Origin: ENR-C587 sp942493235
GTDB taxonomy: Bacteria; Bacteroidota; Ignavibacteria; Kapaibacteriales; UBA2268
Reading direction: 5' to 3'
Assembly: GCA_942493235.1 (NCBI GenBank)
Contig: OW818676.1
Location: forward strand, 2,170,001-2,234,000
DNA: 64,000 nt
Below are positions 45,426-55,489 of this stretch, in pieces (within the stretch, counting starts at the first letter, position 1; each line of letters starts with the position of its first letter). The translations under genes and the position numbers were made by a program. The notes beneath the pieces were generated by a model, which was given only the letters and a program-made list of their open reading frames with translations, made no database searches and was not told the DNA's origin.

Positions 45426-46619
45426 CTATAAATTCAGTGCCAGACCGCCTTCGGAAGTTTCTTTATAAATACTTGGCAAATCGTGTCCTGTCTGATTCAT
45501 AGTTTTAACAATTTTATCAAAGCTAACAATATGCCTACCGTCGGATAGAATCGAGTATGTACTCGAGTCTAAAGCTCGTGCCGCAGCAAAGGCATTTCTT
45601 TCTATACATGGGATTTGGACTAATCCGCAAATCGGGTCGCAGGTAAGACCTAAGTGATGCTCAAGACCCATCTCGGCAGCATATTCAATTTGAGAAGGCG
45701 AGCCTCCGAACACTTGAGTTGCCGCACCCGAAGCCATTGCACAAGCTGAACCGATTTCGCCCTGACAGCCCACTCGAGCTCCTGAAATTGAAGCATTCTT
45801 TTTAATAATATTGCCAATTAATCCGGCTGTAGCTAAGGCTCTTAATATTTTCGTCTGTGCAAATTCAAAATCTTTTGATAATAAAAATAATACCGAAGGA
45901 AGTACTCCGCTTGAGCCACAAGTGGGAGCAGTTACTATTCTGCCGCCGGCGGCATTTTCTTCTGATACTGCCAAAGCATAAGCAAAGCATAGACTTCGTC
46001 TTTTTAAACTTCGATTGTAGCTTTTAGCTTTTACATAATATGATGATGATTTTCTTGGTAAATTTAATCCACCGGGCAGCATACCCTCTGCATCAATTCC
46101 TCTTTCGATTGACTCTACCATTACTTTCCATACTGTATTTAGAAAATCCCAAATGTCAGAGTTTTCTCGTTCTTGTACATATTCCCAGAAAGTTTTTCCG
46201 CTTTTTTTGCTCCAGTCTAATATATCACCCATAGAATTAAGTTCGTATATGGGAGTATATGTGATGGTTGATTCTTGACCGTCGCTAAGCTCACCTCCTC
46301 CAATACTGTATATCATCCATTCTTTGCTTAATTTATTATCTTTGAGTACAGCTTGAAAAGCCATTCCGTTAGTATGGAATTCCGGAACTATTTCAGGCTT
46401 CCAGTTTATTGTTGTTTCAGCCGGAGCAAGCTCATTAATTATTGCTTGGTCAGTTAAGTGTCCTTTGCCGGTAGCCGCTAAACTGCCATAAAGTGTAACT
46501 ATGTATTTTTGGGCATCGGGATACATTTCTTTGAATTTAGATGCGGCTTTTCTTGGTCCGATTGTATGAGAGCTTGATGGTCCATTTCCGATTCTGTATA
46601 ATTTCTTTATTGATTCCAT
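45426..46619 (-). CDS. sdaA: L-serine ammonia-lyase (iron-sulfur type)
   Basis: 397 residues; deaminates serine to pyruvate. The beta domain opens with LYRIGNGPSSSHTIGPRKAA. The alpha domain shows TAPTCGSSGVLPSVLFLL, GARVGCQGEIGSACAMASG and LTCDPICGLVQIPCIERNAF, which include the cluster cysteines of the [4Fe-4S] L-serine dehydratase family. It is the single-chain form, somewhat shorter than the enteric enzyme (about 450). It is monocistronic, with a 132-base gap to the gene upstream that contains part of a 76-bp duplication. Confidence 0.94.
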   Translation of the reverse strand: MESIKKLYRIGNGPSSSHTIGPRKAASKFKEMYPDAQKYIVTLYGSLAATGKGHLTDQAIINELAPAETTINWKPEIVPEFHTNGMAFQAVLKDNKLSKEWMIYSIGGGELSDGQESTITYTPIYELNSMGDILDWSKKSGKTFWEYVQERENSDIWDFLNTVWKVMVESIERGIDAEGMLPGGLNLPRKSSSYYVKAKSYNRSLKRRSLCFAYALAVSEENAAGGRIVTAPTCGSSGVLPSVLFLLSKDFEFAQTKILRALATAGLIGNIIKKNASISGARVGCQGEIGSACAMASGAATQVFGGSPSQIEYAAEMGLEHHLGLTCDPICGLVQIPCIERNAFAAARALDSSTYSILSDGRHIVSFDKIVKTMNQTGHDLPSIYKETSEGGLALNL

Positions 46620-46640
46620 TTGTCTATCTATCCTAATTAT

Positions 46641-46790
46641 TTGTAAATATCAATTAAAAAAAAGCAAAAACTGTATTTAATTATTAAATATAGTCCAAGT
46701 CTCTACTGTCTAAATTTTGTAAATATCAATTAAATAATGCAAATACTGTATTTAATCATTAAATTTATTCCAAGTCTTAACTGCTTCAAA
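46641..46790. repeat. 76-bp direct duplication covering the 3' end of the trmH-like gene
   Basis: TTGTAAATATCAATTAAA starts at 46641 and again at 46717. The following stretches (CTGTATTTAATTATTAAAT and CTGTATTTAATCATTAAAT, then CCAAGTCT in both) also match. The right copy includes the last codons and stop of the trmH-like gene; the left copy is a diverged non-coding duplicate of that end. Confidence 0.8.
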
Positions 46791-47294
46791 CAATGCTATA
46801 CCGGTAGCTACGCTTACATTTAGCGAGTGCTTCACTCCGTACATCGGAATTTCTACCGAATCATCGCAATTCTTTAAAATTCTATCATCAATGCCTGTAA
46901 GCTCATTGCCGAGAACCAAGCAGACCGGAAATTCATCGAATTTAATTGAATCATAGTATCTTTTTTTGTCAGTCAGTTCCAACGCTAAAATAGTTACTCC
47001 CTTGTCTTTTAAATACAAAATCCCGTCTATAGGGTCTTTAAAATATTTCCATGGTACGGAGTCAGCAGCTCCGAGAGCAGTTTTAAGTATTTCTTCTCGC
47101 GGCGGGGCAGGAGTATATCCGGTTAAAATTATTTCTTCAGCTAAAGCAGAATCCGCTGTTCTGAAAATCGAGCCTACATTATATAAGCTTCTTATATTAT
47201 CAAGAAATAGGGAGATCGGGTGCCTTTTTGCAACCAAGGCTTCATCATTAGTTAGCCTTTCGGATAAAATTTCCCCGTGTAGCAATTTTTTCAT
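46752..47294 (-). CDS. TrmH/SpoU-family RNA 2'-O-methyltransferase
   Basis: 180 residues from the ATG at 47294 (MKKLLHGEIL); the frame can be extended only to a TTG. SPOUT-fold enzyme with the three family motifs: LDNIRSLYNVGSIFRTADSA (motif 1), LVLGNELTGIDDRIL (motif 2) and IPMYGVKHSLNVSVATGIAL (motif 3). It methylates a ribose in tRNA or rRNA; the target nucleotide is not predictable. There is no N-terminal RNA-binding domain, as in the small TrmH-like members. It is divergent from the large secreted-protein gene at 47377. Confidence 0.92.
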   Translation of the reverse strand: MKKLLHGEILSERLTNDEALVAKRHPISLFLDNIRSLYNVGSIFRTADSALAEEIILTGYTPAPPREEILKTALGAADSVPWKYFKDPIDGILYLKDKGVTILALELTDKKRYYDSIKFDEFPVCLVLGNELTGIDDRILKNCDDSVEIPMYGVKHSLNVSVATGIALFEAVKTWNKFND

Positions 47295-47376
47295 ATTATA
47301 TTTGAACAAATTAAAATAAAATTGATAATTATCAGTTAATATACAAGTATTTGGAAAACAAATTTAAGAAAATACT

Positions 47377-49776
47377 ATGGAACTTTTTACAAAAAAAATG
47401 AGCCGGAAAATTCGTAAGTTGAGATACGGATTTTTACTGAGTGTTTTTATAGCACTTACAGCTTCTGCATTTTCGCAAGATTTGCAGTTCGACACCAAAG
47501 GGACAGACTTCTGGCTGACCTTTATGCCAAATTATCATGATTCTGACTATCCCGACAGGGTAATTAATGATTACGTTTATATTTATATTACTGTGTTAGA
47601 GCCTACTACGGTAACAATTAATTACAGAGATATTGATGGCACGAAATTTACTAAAAATTATAACTTTACGGACATTAATACGATTCAAGAGCTTCAATAC
47701 AGCTATAGCAGATATGAGCTTAGAGGCGATTTCCCTGATAATACTGTCGGGCAAATTGGCAAATTTGCACAGACTATTCAATCTTCGACATTCCATATTA
47801 CATCAGAAAAAGATATTGCTGTCTATGCATTAAACTCAGCTAATTTTTCAAGTGAAGCATTCATGGTTTATCCTACTGATGTTTTGAATAGGAAGTATAT
47901 GGTGATGAGTTATAAAAGTGATGAAAATCATGATAGTCATCCTACTCCGAGTCAATTTGCTATTGTAGGTATCTATGATAGTACTAATGTAGTAATTATT
48001 CCATCAGCTCCCACTTCCAGAACAGGACTTGACTCAATTAAAGTAGTATTATACGAAGGCGATGCTTATTTAGTACAAGCAAGATTAGAAGGTATTACAA
48101 AAAATTTAGACCTTACTTGTTCACAAGTATTTTCTGATAAGCCAATAGCTGTTTTTGGTGGGCACCAGAGAGCTACAATTCCTTATAATGAAGGATTGAA
48201 TACTAAAAGTTCAAGAGATTGCCTGATAGAGCAGATTCCACCGATGAGCTCTTGGGGAAAAAATGCTTTTGTGATTCCATTTCCTCAGCCTATACAAATT
48301 GAGCATTATGGAGAGGATAAATATAGAATTATTTCCTCGGTTAATAATAACAAAGTTACTATAAACGGAAATGTTATTACGATGGATAAAAAGAATTATT
48401 ATGAGGGTGATTTACTAGACAAACCAATTGAAATTCAAGCAGAAAATCCGATATTAGTTGCTCAATTTAAAAAAACACCTCGATTTTTTATTTCTGGGAA
48501 CTTAATTTCTGACCCTTTAATGATGGTGATTCCTCCTAAAGAGCAGTTTATCAAAGAATGCAAAATGATAAATATACAAAAAATCAATGATTTTATAAAT
48601 GATGCTTTTGTTGACCAATATATCTTTGTTGTTTGTCCCGATTCTGCTACCAATAGATGTTTTATTGATAATATTAAAATTGACAGGAATGCATTTATTA
48701 AAATTAGGAATTCCGGCTATAGCTATTCTATCAATAAAGTAGAAAATGGTATTCATTCATTTAGGTCTTCTGCCAAATGCGGTTTATATATTGTCGGGTA
48801 CGGACCTGCTAATTCTTACGGTTATGTCGGCGGTATGGAGATGAAAGTAATAGCTGACTCTTCTGACCCCCAAATAGCATTAAAAAATAATTGTTTCTCG
48901 ACTACCGGTAGAATAACCGATGAACTTGAAAACGATATAGGCATTGAGACAATCGTAGTAGTACAGGATTCACTTGAAAATGTAAAAATTGTGCTTGGTA
49001 ATTACTTTGCTGGTACTCCCTCGGTTCAGTTTAGTGCAGAACTGATAGATAAAACTAAAGACGGGTATTATTACTTAGTTGTTACAGATATTTGGGGAAA
49101 TACTACAGCTTACAAAGGCATAGTTCCCGGAGCTACTTTAGCATTTGCATATTCCGAGAAAAAAGAGATTGTATATGACACTACTCAAATAGGAAACTTG
49201 GTTTGTGATTTCGTGGAAATTAAAAATTATGGTGATTACCCGATTACATTAGATAAATACTCTTTAACCAATTGGAATATTTATACTATTCCACCATCGA
49301 ATTTACCATTAATAATCAATCCTAAATCTTCTGAAATTATAGAAGTATGCTTCCAGCCTTCTGTTATCTATGACAGTTTGCCCGATACTTTGAAATTATT
49401 TAATTCTTGCTTTGATTTTAAAATACCATTAAATGGCTCAAGCGAGGGAATTGAGAAAGAAATTAATACAAAATGCGATGTGATAGTAACTGTTGGTATT
49501 AATAGTATTCCTACTGATTATATTTTTGAAGAAGTAGAAAATAAGCCGATTAATAACAGTGGGAGAATTAGTTTCGGTTTGCCGAAACAAACAAATACTA
49601 AATTCGTAATTAGCGATATATTAGGAAATATAAAAAAGACACTTATTGATTCACAATTTAAAGCCGGCTTATTTGAATTTGAATTTACTTACTCGGATTT
49701 GGAAAGCGGAATATATTTTATATCTTTTGTTACTGATAGTGCAGTATTGACAAGAAAATTACTTGTTAATAAATAA
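47377..49776 (+). CDS. secreted IgGFc-binding-protein-like protein with T9SS sorting domain
   Basis: 799 residues. After a signal peptide (FLLSVFIALTASAFSQ, about residues 20-35) comes FDTKGTDFWLTFMPNYHDSD, the typical opening of the IgGFc-binding-like domain found in FCB secreted proteins. That domain runs to about residue 490 (GLYIVGYGPANSYGYVGG). A beta-rich ASH-like segment follows (YDTTQIGNLVCDFVEIKNYG, near 600). The C-terminus is a sorting domain (INNSGRISFGLPK to TRKLLVNK). The name of the domain does not prove IgG binding; surface adhesion is a reasonable guess. It is followed by the S41 protease gene after a 76-base gap. Confidence 0.87.
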   Translation: MELFTKKMSRKIRKLRYGFLLSVFIALTASAFSQDLQFDTKGTDFWLTFMPNYHDSDYPDRVINDYVYIYITVLEPTTVTINYRDIDGTKFTKNYNFTDINTIQELQYSYSRYELRGDFPDNTVGQIGKFAQTIQSSTFHITSEKDIAVYALNSANFSSEAFMVYPTDVLNRKYMVMSYKSDENHDSHPTPSQFAIVGIYDSTNVVIIPSAPTSRTGLDSIKVVLYEGDAYLVQARLEGITKNLDLTCSQVFSDKPIAVFGGHQRATIPYNEGLNTKSSRDCLIEQIPPMSSWGKNAFVIPFPQPIQIEHYGEDKYRIISSVNNNKVTINGNVITMDKKNYYEGDLLDKPIEIQAENPILVAQFKKTPRFFISGNLISDPLMMVIPPKEQFIKECKMINIQKINDFINDAFVDQYIFVVCPDSATNRCFIDNIKIDRNAFIKIRNSGYSYSINKVENGIHSFRSSAKCGLYIVGYGPANSYGYVGGMEMKVIADSSDPQIALKNNCFSTTGRITDELENDIGIETIVVVQDSLENVKIVLGNYFAGTPSVQFSAELIDKTKDGYYYLVVTDIWGNTTAYKGIVPGATLAFAYSEKKEIVYDTTQIGNLVCDFVEIKNYGDYPITLDKYSLTNWNIYTIPPSNLPLIINPKSSEIIEVCFQPSVIYDSLPDTLKLFNSCFDFKIPLNGSSEGIEKEINTKCDVIVTVGINSIPTDYIFEEVENKPINNSGRISFGLPKQTNTKFVISDILGNIKKTLIDSQFKAGLFEFEFTYSDLESGIYFISFVTDSAVLTRKLLVNK

Positions 49777-49852
49777 TGCTTATTATTAAACAAAAATATT
49801 GATAAATTTGTAGTCGAAAAAAAATGTAATAGTTTAACTTTTGGAGTTAGAA

Positions 49853-51505
49853 ATGCGTAAATATTTTATTGGCGGTACGGTAATATTATTCGGTTTATTG
49901 CTGGGAGTAATGTTTCAGCCTTTGATTTCTGAAAATGTATTCGAGAATGTAAAGAAATTTGATAGAGTGCTAAATGAAGCGATAAAAAGCTACGTGGACA
50001 CTGTCGATACAAAAAAATTAACCGAAGCTGCTATCCGAGGTATGCTTAATGAGCTTGATCCTCATTCCGTTTACATCACCGCTGAAGAAATGAAGGGTGT
50101 AAATGAGGATTTTCAAGGAAGTTTTGACGGTATAGGTGTAGAATTTGATATTATCAATGATACATTGACAGTTATTTCTCCGATTAGTGGTGGACCAAGT
50201 GAATCATTGGGTATTTTATCCGGTGATAAAATTATCAAAATTGATGGCATTGAGGCTATTGGCATTGAAAGATCCGAAGTACCTAAGAAACTGAAAGGAC
50301 CAAAAGGGACTACCGTTGTTTTGGATATTTATCGCGATGGAATGAAAGATTTACTCAATTTCGCTGTTGTTAGAGACAAAATTCCATTAAATTCAGTCGA
50401 ATCCAAATTCCTTATTGACGGTTCAGATATTGGTGTAGTTGCTGTAAATAGATTTTCGGCTACTACTCACAGTGAATTAATGGAAGCTTTAGACGGACTT
50501 CAAAAGCAAGGCATGAAGAAGCTTATCCTTGACCTTAGAGGTAATCCCGGCGGATATTTGAATCAAGCTCAAATGATTGCCGATGAATTTCTTGGTCAGG
50601 GCGATACTCTGGTCTATACTGTAGGCAGAAAACCTTATTTTAATGAATTATATACAGGCAAAGGCGGTAATAAATGGGAGAAAATTCCTGTTATCGTTAT
50701 GGTAAATGCCGGTTCGGCTTCAGCTTCTGAAATTGTTTCCGGTGCTATTCAAGATAGAGACCGCGGATTAATAATTGGCGAAACTTCATTCGGTAAAGGC
50801 TTGGTTCAGAGACAGTTCCCCTTAGAAGACGGTTCCGCTTATAGATTAACAATTGCAAGATATTATACTCCTTCGGGCAGATGTATTCAGAGGTCTTATA
50901 AAGACAAAGACGAATACAGACACCTTGCCGGCAGATTCGAACCGGAAGAAGGCTCTTATATTGAAGATGCAATTTCTAAAATCCGAACTCAAGTTGACAA
51001 ATTTAACAAGTTAGCTAAAAAAGAGTCCGAGAAAATTAATTTTGACTCCTTACCTCTATTTAGAACTCGCTCCGGCAGAGTAGTATTCGGTGGTGGCGGT
51101 GTTACTCCCGATATAATTATCAAATCCGATACAATTACCAAGCTTGGGGTTGAAGTACGCTCTAAAAGATTATTCTTTGAATATGTAGAGCAGTATTTAC
51201 AAAATGAAGGAAAAGATTTTAAAGCTAAATATCAGAATGATTATTCTTCGTTTTTACGCAAATTTGACATTAATAATGCTATGTTAGAAGACTTCAAAGA
51301 TTTAGCTGTTAAAAAAGGTGTTAAATGGGATGATGATTTAGCTAAAGCTGATAAGGAATTTTTCCAATTTTCAATTAAAGCTTATTTGGCTCGTACCGTA
51401 TGGTCTAGAAATGAATTTATGCAGGTGTTCTCATATATGGATAAGCAGTTAATGAAAGCTGCCGACCATTTTAAAGAAGCTATGAGCATCAGCAATACTA
51501 AATAA
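49853..51505 (+). CDS. ctpA: S41-family C-terminal processing protease
   Basis: 550 residues from the ATG at 49853, which has GGAG 6 bases upstream; the in-frame TTG at 49841 overlaps that site and is rejected. One N-terminal membrane segment (FIGGTVILFGLLLGVMFQ) anchors it facing the periplasm. A PDZ domain is near residues 90-165 (GSFDGIGVEFDI, GGPSESLGILSGDKIIKIDG). The protease core shows LILDLRGNPGGYLNQA, the catalytic Ser in NAGSASASEIVSGAIQDRDR and the Lys in GETSFGKGLVQRQFP. It degrades or trims periplasmic proteins at their C-termini. The C-terminal 150 residues are the helical extension usual in this group. A terminator follows at 51631. Confidence 0.95.
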   Translation: MRKYFIGGTVILFGLLLGVMFQPLISENVFENVKKFDRVLNEAIKSYVDTVDTKKLTEAAIRGMLNELDPHSVYITAEEMKGVNEDFQGSFDGIGVEFDIINDTLTVISPISGGPSESLGILSGDKIIKIDGIEAIGIERSEVPKKLKGPKGTTVVLDIYRDGMKDLLNFAVVRDKIPLNSVESKFLIDGSDIGVVAVNRFSATTHSELMEALDGLQKQGMKKLILDLRGNPGGYLNQAQMIADEFLGQGDTLVYTVGRKPYFNELYTGKGGNKWEKIPVIVMVNAGSASASEIVSGAIQDRDRGLIIGETSFGKGLVQRQFPLEDGSAYRLTIARYYTPSGRCIQRSYKDKDEYRHLAGRFEPEEGSYIEDAISKIRTQVDKFNKLAKKESEKINFDSLPLFRTRSGRVVFGGGGVTPDIIIKSDTITKLGVEVRSKRLFFEYVEQYLQNEGKDFKAKYQNDYSSFLRKFDINNAMLEDFKDLAVKKGVKWDDDLAKADKEFFQFSIKAYLARTVWSRNEFMQVFSYMDKQLMKAADHFKEAMSISNTK

Positions 51506-51630
51506 TATCATTTTTTACTTGAAATAATGCGTATCAAATCTTATTTGCACCATAGCTAAAGTCAGGTGTTGATACTAAAAGTATAATTACTATTAGGAAA
51601 TGATATAAGAATTGATATTGTAAATAATTT

Positions 51631-51667
51631 AAGCCCTGAAGTATTATATTTCGGGGCTTTTTATTTA
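51631..51667 (+). terminator. terminator of ctpA
   Basis: Stem AAGCCCTGAA / TTTCGGGGCTT (one G-T pair) followed by TTTTATTT. Confidence 0.8.
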
Positions 51668-51749
51668 GATAGTAAAAATATTTATGTTCTAAACACGTTT
51701 GCAGTTCGGAAATATATTCATTCTAAGCGTTTGAAAATTTCACAATATC

Positions 51750-52685
51750 ATGAATAATATGTTTAATTATAGATATAATAATATGAATTACTTAACAGAG
51801 TTAGAAAACTTTCTTGCAATTGAAGAGCAGTATTCCAATCTCGCCGATTCCAAAATTGCAATTATATCGGCTCCTTACGAGCATAGTGTTAGCTATGGCG
51901 GTGGTACTGCCAATGGTCCTCAAGGAATAATTGATGCAAGTGCATTTGTTGAATTTTACGATGATGAATTCGATAGAGAAATCTGTAATGATCTTGGTAT
52001 AGTAACTATCGAGCCGATTGATTTTGGTAACACAGCCGACGAAGAAGCTTTAGAGCTTATCTACAATCAGGTTAAGCAATTACTTGATAGGGATAAATTC
52101 GTAATTACTCTCGGCGGTGAGCATACTATATCTATTGCCCCGATAAAAGCCCATTTTGAGAAATATCCCGAGATGAGCGTTCTTCACTTTGATGCACATT
52201 CTGATCTCCGCGACGAATACGAGGATTCACCATATTCACATGCTTGCTTTATGAGCAGAGTGCTTGAATTTCTACATCCCGAGAAATTAACTCAAGTAGG
52301 TATCCGTGCCCAATGTATAGAGGAAAGCATTCTTATTAAGGAGAAAAAAATAAACACATTTTATGCCACTGCTATTCGCAGAGGTATTCATGGGCAGAAT
52401 TGGCAGCAATCTATTGTTGATAGGCTCAGTGATGAAATCTATATTACGTTTGATATTGACTATTTTGACCCGGCAATAATTCCATCAACAGGAACCCCTG
52501 AACCTGATGGATTTTTATATAGTGAGACACTTGATATTTTCCGCGAGATTAATCGTCAAGGTAAGAAGATTATCGGCTTCGATGTCGTAGAATTAGCACC
52601 GATGGAGGGATTATCTCATCCGGATTTAACTAGTGCCAGATTAGTTTATAAGTTACTAAATTTCTCATTTGCAAATAGGGGATAA
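51750..52685 (+). CDS. speB: agmatinase (arginase/ureohydrolase family)
   Basis: 311 residues. Manganese enzyme that hydrolyses agmatine to putrescine and urea. The metal ligands are all present: GGEH, DAHSDLRDE and the DIDYFDP motif. SAPYEHSVSYGGGTANGPQG and GFDVVELAPM fit the agmatinase branch rather than arginase, but guanidinobutyrase-type activity cannot be excluded. No obvious ribosome-binding site precedes the ATG at 51750; the internal ATG at 51783 (MNYLTELENF) is an alternative start. dapD starts 6 bases after its stop, so the two are co-transcribed. Confidence 0.9.
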   Translation: MNNMFNYRYNNMNYLTELENFLAIEEQYSNLADSKIAIISAPYEHSVSYGGGTANGPQGIIDASAFVEFYDDEFDREICNDLGIVTIEPIDFGNTADEEALELIYNQVKQLLDRDKFVITLGGEHTISIAPIKAHFEKYPEMSVLHFDAHSDLRDEYEDSPYSHACFMSRVLEFLHPEKLTQVGIRAQCIEESILIKEKKINTFYATAIRRGIHGQNWQQSIVDRLSDEIYITFDIDYFDPAIIPSTGTPEPDGFLYSETLDIFREINRQGKKIIGFDVVELAPMEGLSHPDLTSARLVYKLLNFSFANRG

Positions 52686-52690
52686 GCTTA

Positions 52691-53521
52691 ATGAAAGAAT
52701 TAAAACAAAAAACAGAAGGTATAATAAACTCGGCAAATGTATCGCCGGCTGAGTTCAAGGAATTCTATCTTGAGTTTATCGAAGCATTGAATACAGGCAC
52801 AATTCGCTCCGCTGAACCTGATAATGAAGGCAATTGGAAAGTTAACCGCTGGGTAAAAGAAGGGATTTTGCTGTTATTTAAATATGGTAAAATGGTTGAT
52901 ATGTCAGTCGGGGGATTTAGCTTTTTTGATAAAGATACAATTCCTGCCCGCAATTTCAAAATTGAAGACGGCGTTCGATTAGTTCCCGGTGGGTCAATGG
53001 TCAGAGCCGGAGCATATTTGGCAAAGGGTGTGATTTGTATGCCCCCAATGTATGTTAACATAGGAGCTTACGTTGACGAAGGAACTATGCTTGATTCTCA
53101 CTCTTTAGTGGGCACTTGTGCTCAAATCGGTAAAAATGTACATTTATCTGCCGCTTCACAAATAGGAGGTGTTTTAGAACCTACGGGAGCTTCTCCTGTA
53201 GTAATCGAAGATAATGTAATGATAGGTGGTAATTGTGGCGTTTATGAAGGCGTAATCGTTCGTAGCCGAGCAGTACTCTCTACAGGTGTGATTCTGAATG
53301 CTTCTACTAAAGTGTTCGATATAGTGAACGAGAGAATCCTAAAAGCTACAGACGATACTCCATTAGAAATACCGGAAGGGGCGGTAGTAATTTCAGGAGC
53401 AAGAGCGATTAATACTGATTTTGCCAGAAGTAACGGGTTATCGATTGCTTCGCCGATAATTATTAAATATCGCGATGATAAAACCGATTCGCGAACAGCT
53501 TTAGAAGATGCTTTAAGATAA
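52691..53521 (+). CDS. dapD: tetrahydrodipicolinate N-succinyltransferase
   Basis: 276 residues; adds succinyl from succinyl-CoA in lysine and diaminopimelate synthesis. The N-terminal helical part and PARNFKIEDGVRLVPGG lead into a left-handed beta-helix of hexapeptide repeats: VNIGAYVDEGTMLDSHSLVG, QIGGVLEPTGASPVVIEDNV and GGNCGVYEGVIV are all DapD signatures. The other lysine genes are not in the window; the partner upstream is agmatinase, so the operon joins two unrelated amino-acid-derived pathways. Confidence 0.96.
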   Translation: MKELKQKTEGIINSANVSPAEFKEFYLEFIEALNTGTIRSAEPDNEGNWKVNRWVKEGILLLFKYGKMVDMSVGGFSFFDKDTIPARNFKIEDGVRLVPGGSMVRAGAYLAKGVICMPPMYVNIGAYVDEGTMLDSHSLVGTCAQIGKNVHLSAASQIGGVLEPTGASPVVIEDNVMIGGNCGVYEGVIVRSRAVLSTGVILNASTKVFDIVNERILKATDDTPLEIPEGAVVISGARAINTDFARSNGLSIASPIIIKYRDDKTDSRTALEDALR

Positions 53522-54064
53522 GAAAGTGTTATTTCTGTACGAAATTTGAAATTCGTAATTGAAATAACTCCCAATTTCCGGTTGTTGACCCGATTTGTTT
53601 TGCAAAAAACCTATTAGAGTCTGTGTAAATATTATAAAATATTGCAAATGTCCACTCCTCTATATACAAGAGGTTGTCTAATAAGTTATAATTTTGTCAA
53701 ATCGTTATTCTGAGTATAACGTAGAATTTATAATTATCAATAAGTCAGCTTAATCTGGATTCTTCAATCGTTCAGAATGACAAATTTAGACAGTCTTGAA
53801 TAGGAATACATCTACACATCAACCCCACGTTTTAGCGTGGGGAATAGGGAATTAGATATTTATATCTTATAAAATCGTAATTCCTAAATTTAAATTCGTA
53901 ATTGAATGAACCACCGGCTCTATATCTCCCAGCACTTAAACCAACTTTATGCTTATTAATCCAATTTTCTCTTAGATAAAAACGGAATAATTTGTAATTT
54001 TGTAATTCTATAATTTGATATGTAATTATAAGCAAACAATTTTAAACATAAAGGATAAATTGAA
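53522..54064. repeat. spacer with A-type palindrome and hairpin
   Basis: No convincing gene. An A-type palindrome spans 53668-53799 (ends AAGAGGTTGTCT and AGACAGTCTT). A hairpin ACCCCACGT-TTTA-GCGTGGGG lies at 53822-53842. The remaining 53850-54064 is AT-rich and holds the likely glycyl-tRNA synthetase promoter. Confidence 0.75.
53972..54002 (+). promoter_or_regulatory. putative promoter of glycyl-tRNA synthetase
   Basis: TAATTTTG (53995-54002) matches TAnnTTTG; TTAG, one base off TTTG, lies exactly 19 bases upstream. The gene starts 63 bases downstream. Confidence 0.4.
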
Positions 54065-55489
54065 ATGGTAAAATTAGAAACTATAATCTCACTTGCCAAG
54101 CACAGAGGATTTGTTTTTCAATCTTCTGAAATATATGGCGGTTTGAACGGTTGCTGGGATTTCGGACCATTGGGAGTTGAATTACTTAAAAATTTAAAAG
54201 AGTCATGGTGGAAAGCTATGACTTATCGCACAGACATTGAGGGAATTGATGCTTCCATTTTGATGCACCCCCGCACTTGGGAAGCAAGTGGGCACGTTTC
54301 GCAATTCTCTGACCCGATGATTGATAATAAAGCTTCTAAAGGCAGATATAGAGCCGATAATTTAATCGAAGAATTTATTTTGAAATTGCAGAAAAAGAAT
54401 AAAAACGATTTGGCTACTGAAATCGAAAATAAATTAAATAAAGCGGTAGAACCTCAAGATTATTATAATATTATAGTTGAATATCAGATTCCTGACCCTG
54501 TTTCGGGTTCGACTGATTGGACTGAGGTTAGAAATTTTAATTTGATGTTCAAGACATTTTTAGGTCCCTTAGATGATACATCAAGTGCTATTTATTTGCG
54601 TCCAGAGTCTGCTCAGGGGATTTTCGTAAATTTCAAAAATGTAATGGATTCATCACGTATGAAGCCTCCATTCGGTATTGCACAAATCGGCAAAGCATTC
54701 CGAAATGAAATTAACACTAAAAACTTTTTATTCCGTACTCGTGAATTCGAACAGATGGAAATGCAGTATTTCGTAAAACCGGGTACAGAACTTCAATGGT
54801 ACGAATATTGGAAAGAGAAACGTTGGAATTGGTATATCGAAAACGGAATGGCTAGCGATAAATTACGTTTTAAAGACCACGAGAAATTGGCTCACTATGC
54901 CAATAAAGCTACCGATATAGAATTCTTATTCCCATTTGGTTGGGGAGAGATAGAGGGAATTCACTCGCGTACTGATTTTGATTTGAAAAATCACCAAGAA
55001 TTCTCCGGTAAAAAAATGGAATATGTAGATACTGTTACAAAAGACAGATATACTCCTTATGTTATCGAAACTTCAGGCGGAGTATCTCGCGGTGTAATGG
55101 CATTTTTATGTGCTGCTTATGAAGAAGAAAAATTATGCGACGAAAACGGGAAAGAAGATGTTCGTAATATTATGCGTTTCAGCAAAAACTTCGCTCCGAT
55201 TAAAGCTGCTGTATTCCCATTAGTTAATAAAGATGGAATGCCGGAATTTGCCGAGAAATTATTTAATGATATTCAGAAACATTATAAAGCTCAGTACGAT
55301 ACTTCTGGAGCTATTGGCAGAAGATACCGCCGTCAAGATGAAATTGGAACACCATACTGCATCACTGTTGACGGTCAGACTCTTGAAGACGGTACAGTTA
55401 CTATTCGTGAACGCGACACAATGAAGCAGGAGAGAATTGATTCGGCAACTGCTATTCAGTATCTTTCGAATAAATTTATTGGAATATAG
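54065..55489 (+). CDS. glyQS: glycyl-tRNA synthetase, single-chain dimeric type
   Basis: 474 residues; class II synthetase of the alpha2 type that charges tRNA-Gly. Motif 2 is read in IGKAFRNEINTKNFLFRTRE, motif 3 in ETSGGVSRGVMAFL. GCWDFGPLGVELLKNLKESW at the start and RRYRRQDEIGTPYCITVDG in the anticodon-binding domain (C-terminal 100 residues) are characteristic. No separate glyQ-type alpha/beta genes are needed. The catalytic core is complete and of usual length. Confidence 0.97.
   Translation: MVKLETIISLAKHRGFVFQSSEIYGGLNGCWDFGPLGVELLKNLKESWWKAMTYRTDIEGIDASILMHPRTWEASGHVSQFSDPMIDNKASKGRYRADNLIEEFILKLQKKNKNDLATEIENKLNKAVEPQDYYNIIVEYQIPDPVSGSTDWTEVRNFNLMFKTFLGPLDDTSSAIYLRPESAQGIFVNFKNVMDSSRMKPPFGIAQIGKAFRNEINTKNFLFRTREFEQMEMQYFVKPGTELQWYEYWKEKRWNWYIENGMASDKLRFKDHEKLAHYANKATDIEFLFPFGWGEIEGIHSRTDFDLKNHQEFSGKKMEYVDTVTKDRYTPYVIETSGGVSRGVMAFLCAAYEEEKLCDENGKEDVRNIMRFSKNFAPIKAAVFPLVNKDGMPEFAEKLFNDIQKHYKAQYDTSGAIGRRYRRQDEIGTPYCITVDGQTLEDGTVTIRERDTMKQERIDSATAIQYLSNKFIGI

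Noticed and set aside
53832..54035. 67-residue minus-strand frame with a beta-strand-like end (NYEFKFRNYDF)
   Set aside because: Lies in repeat-bearing spacer, overlaps a hairpin and the probable promoter of the glycyl-tRNA synthetase gene; no start signal. At best a gene relic.
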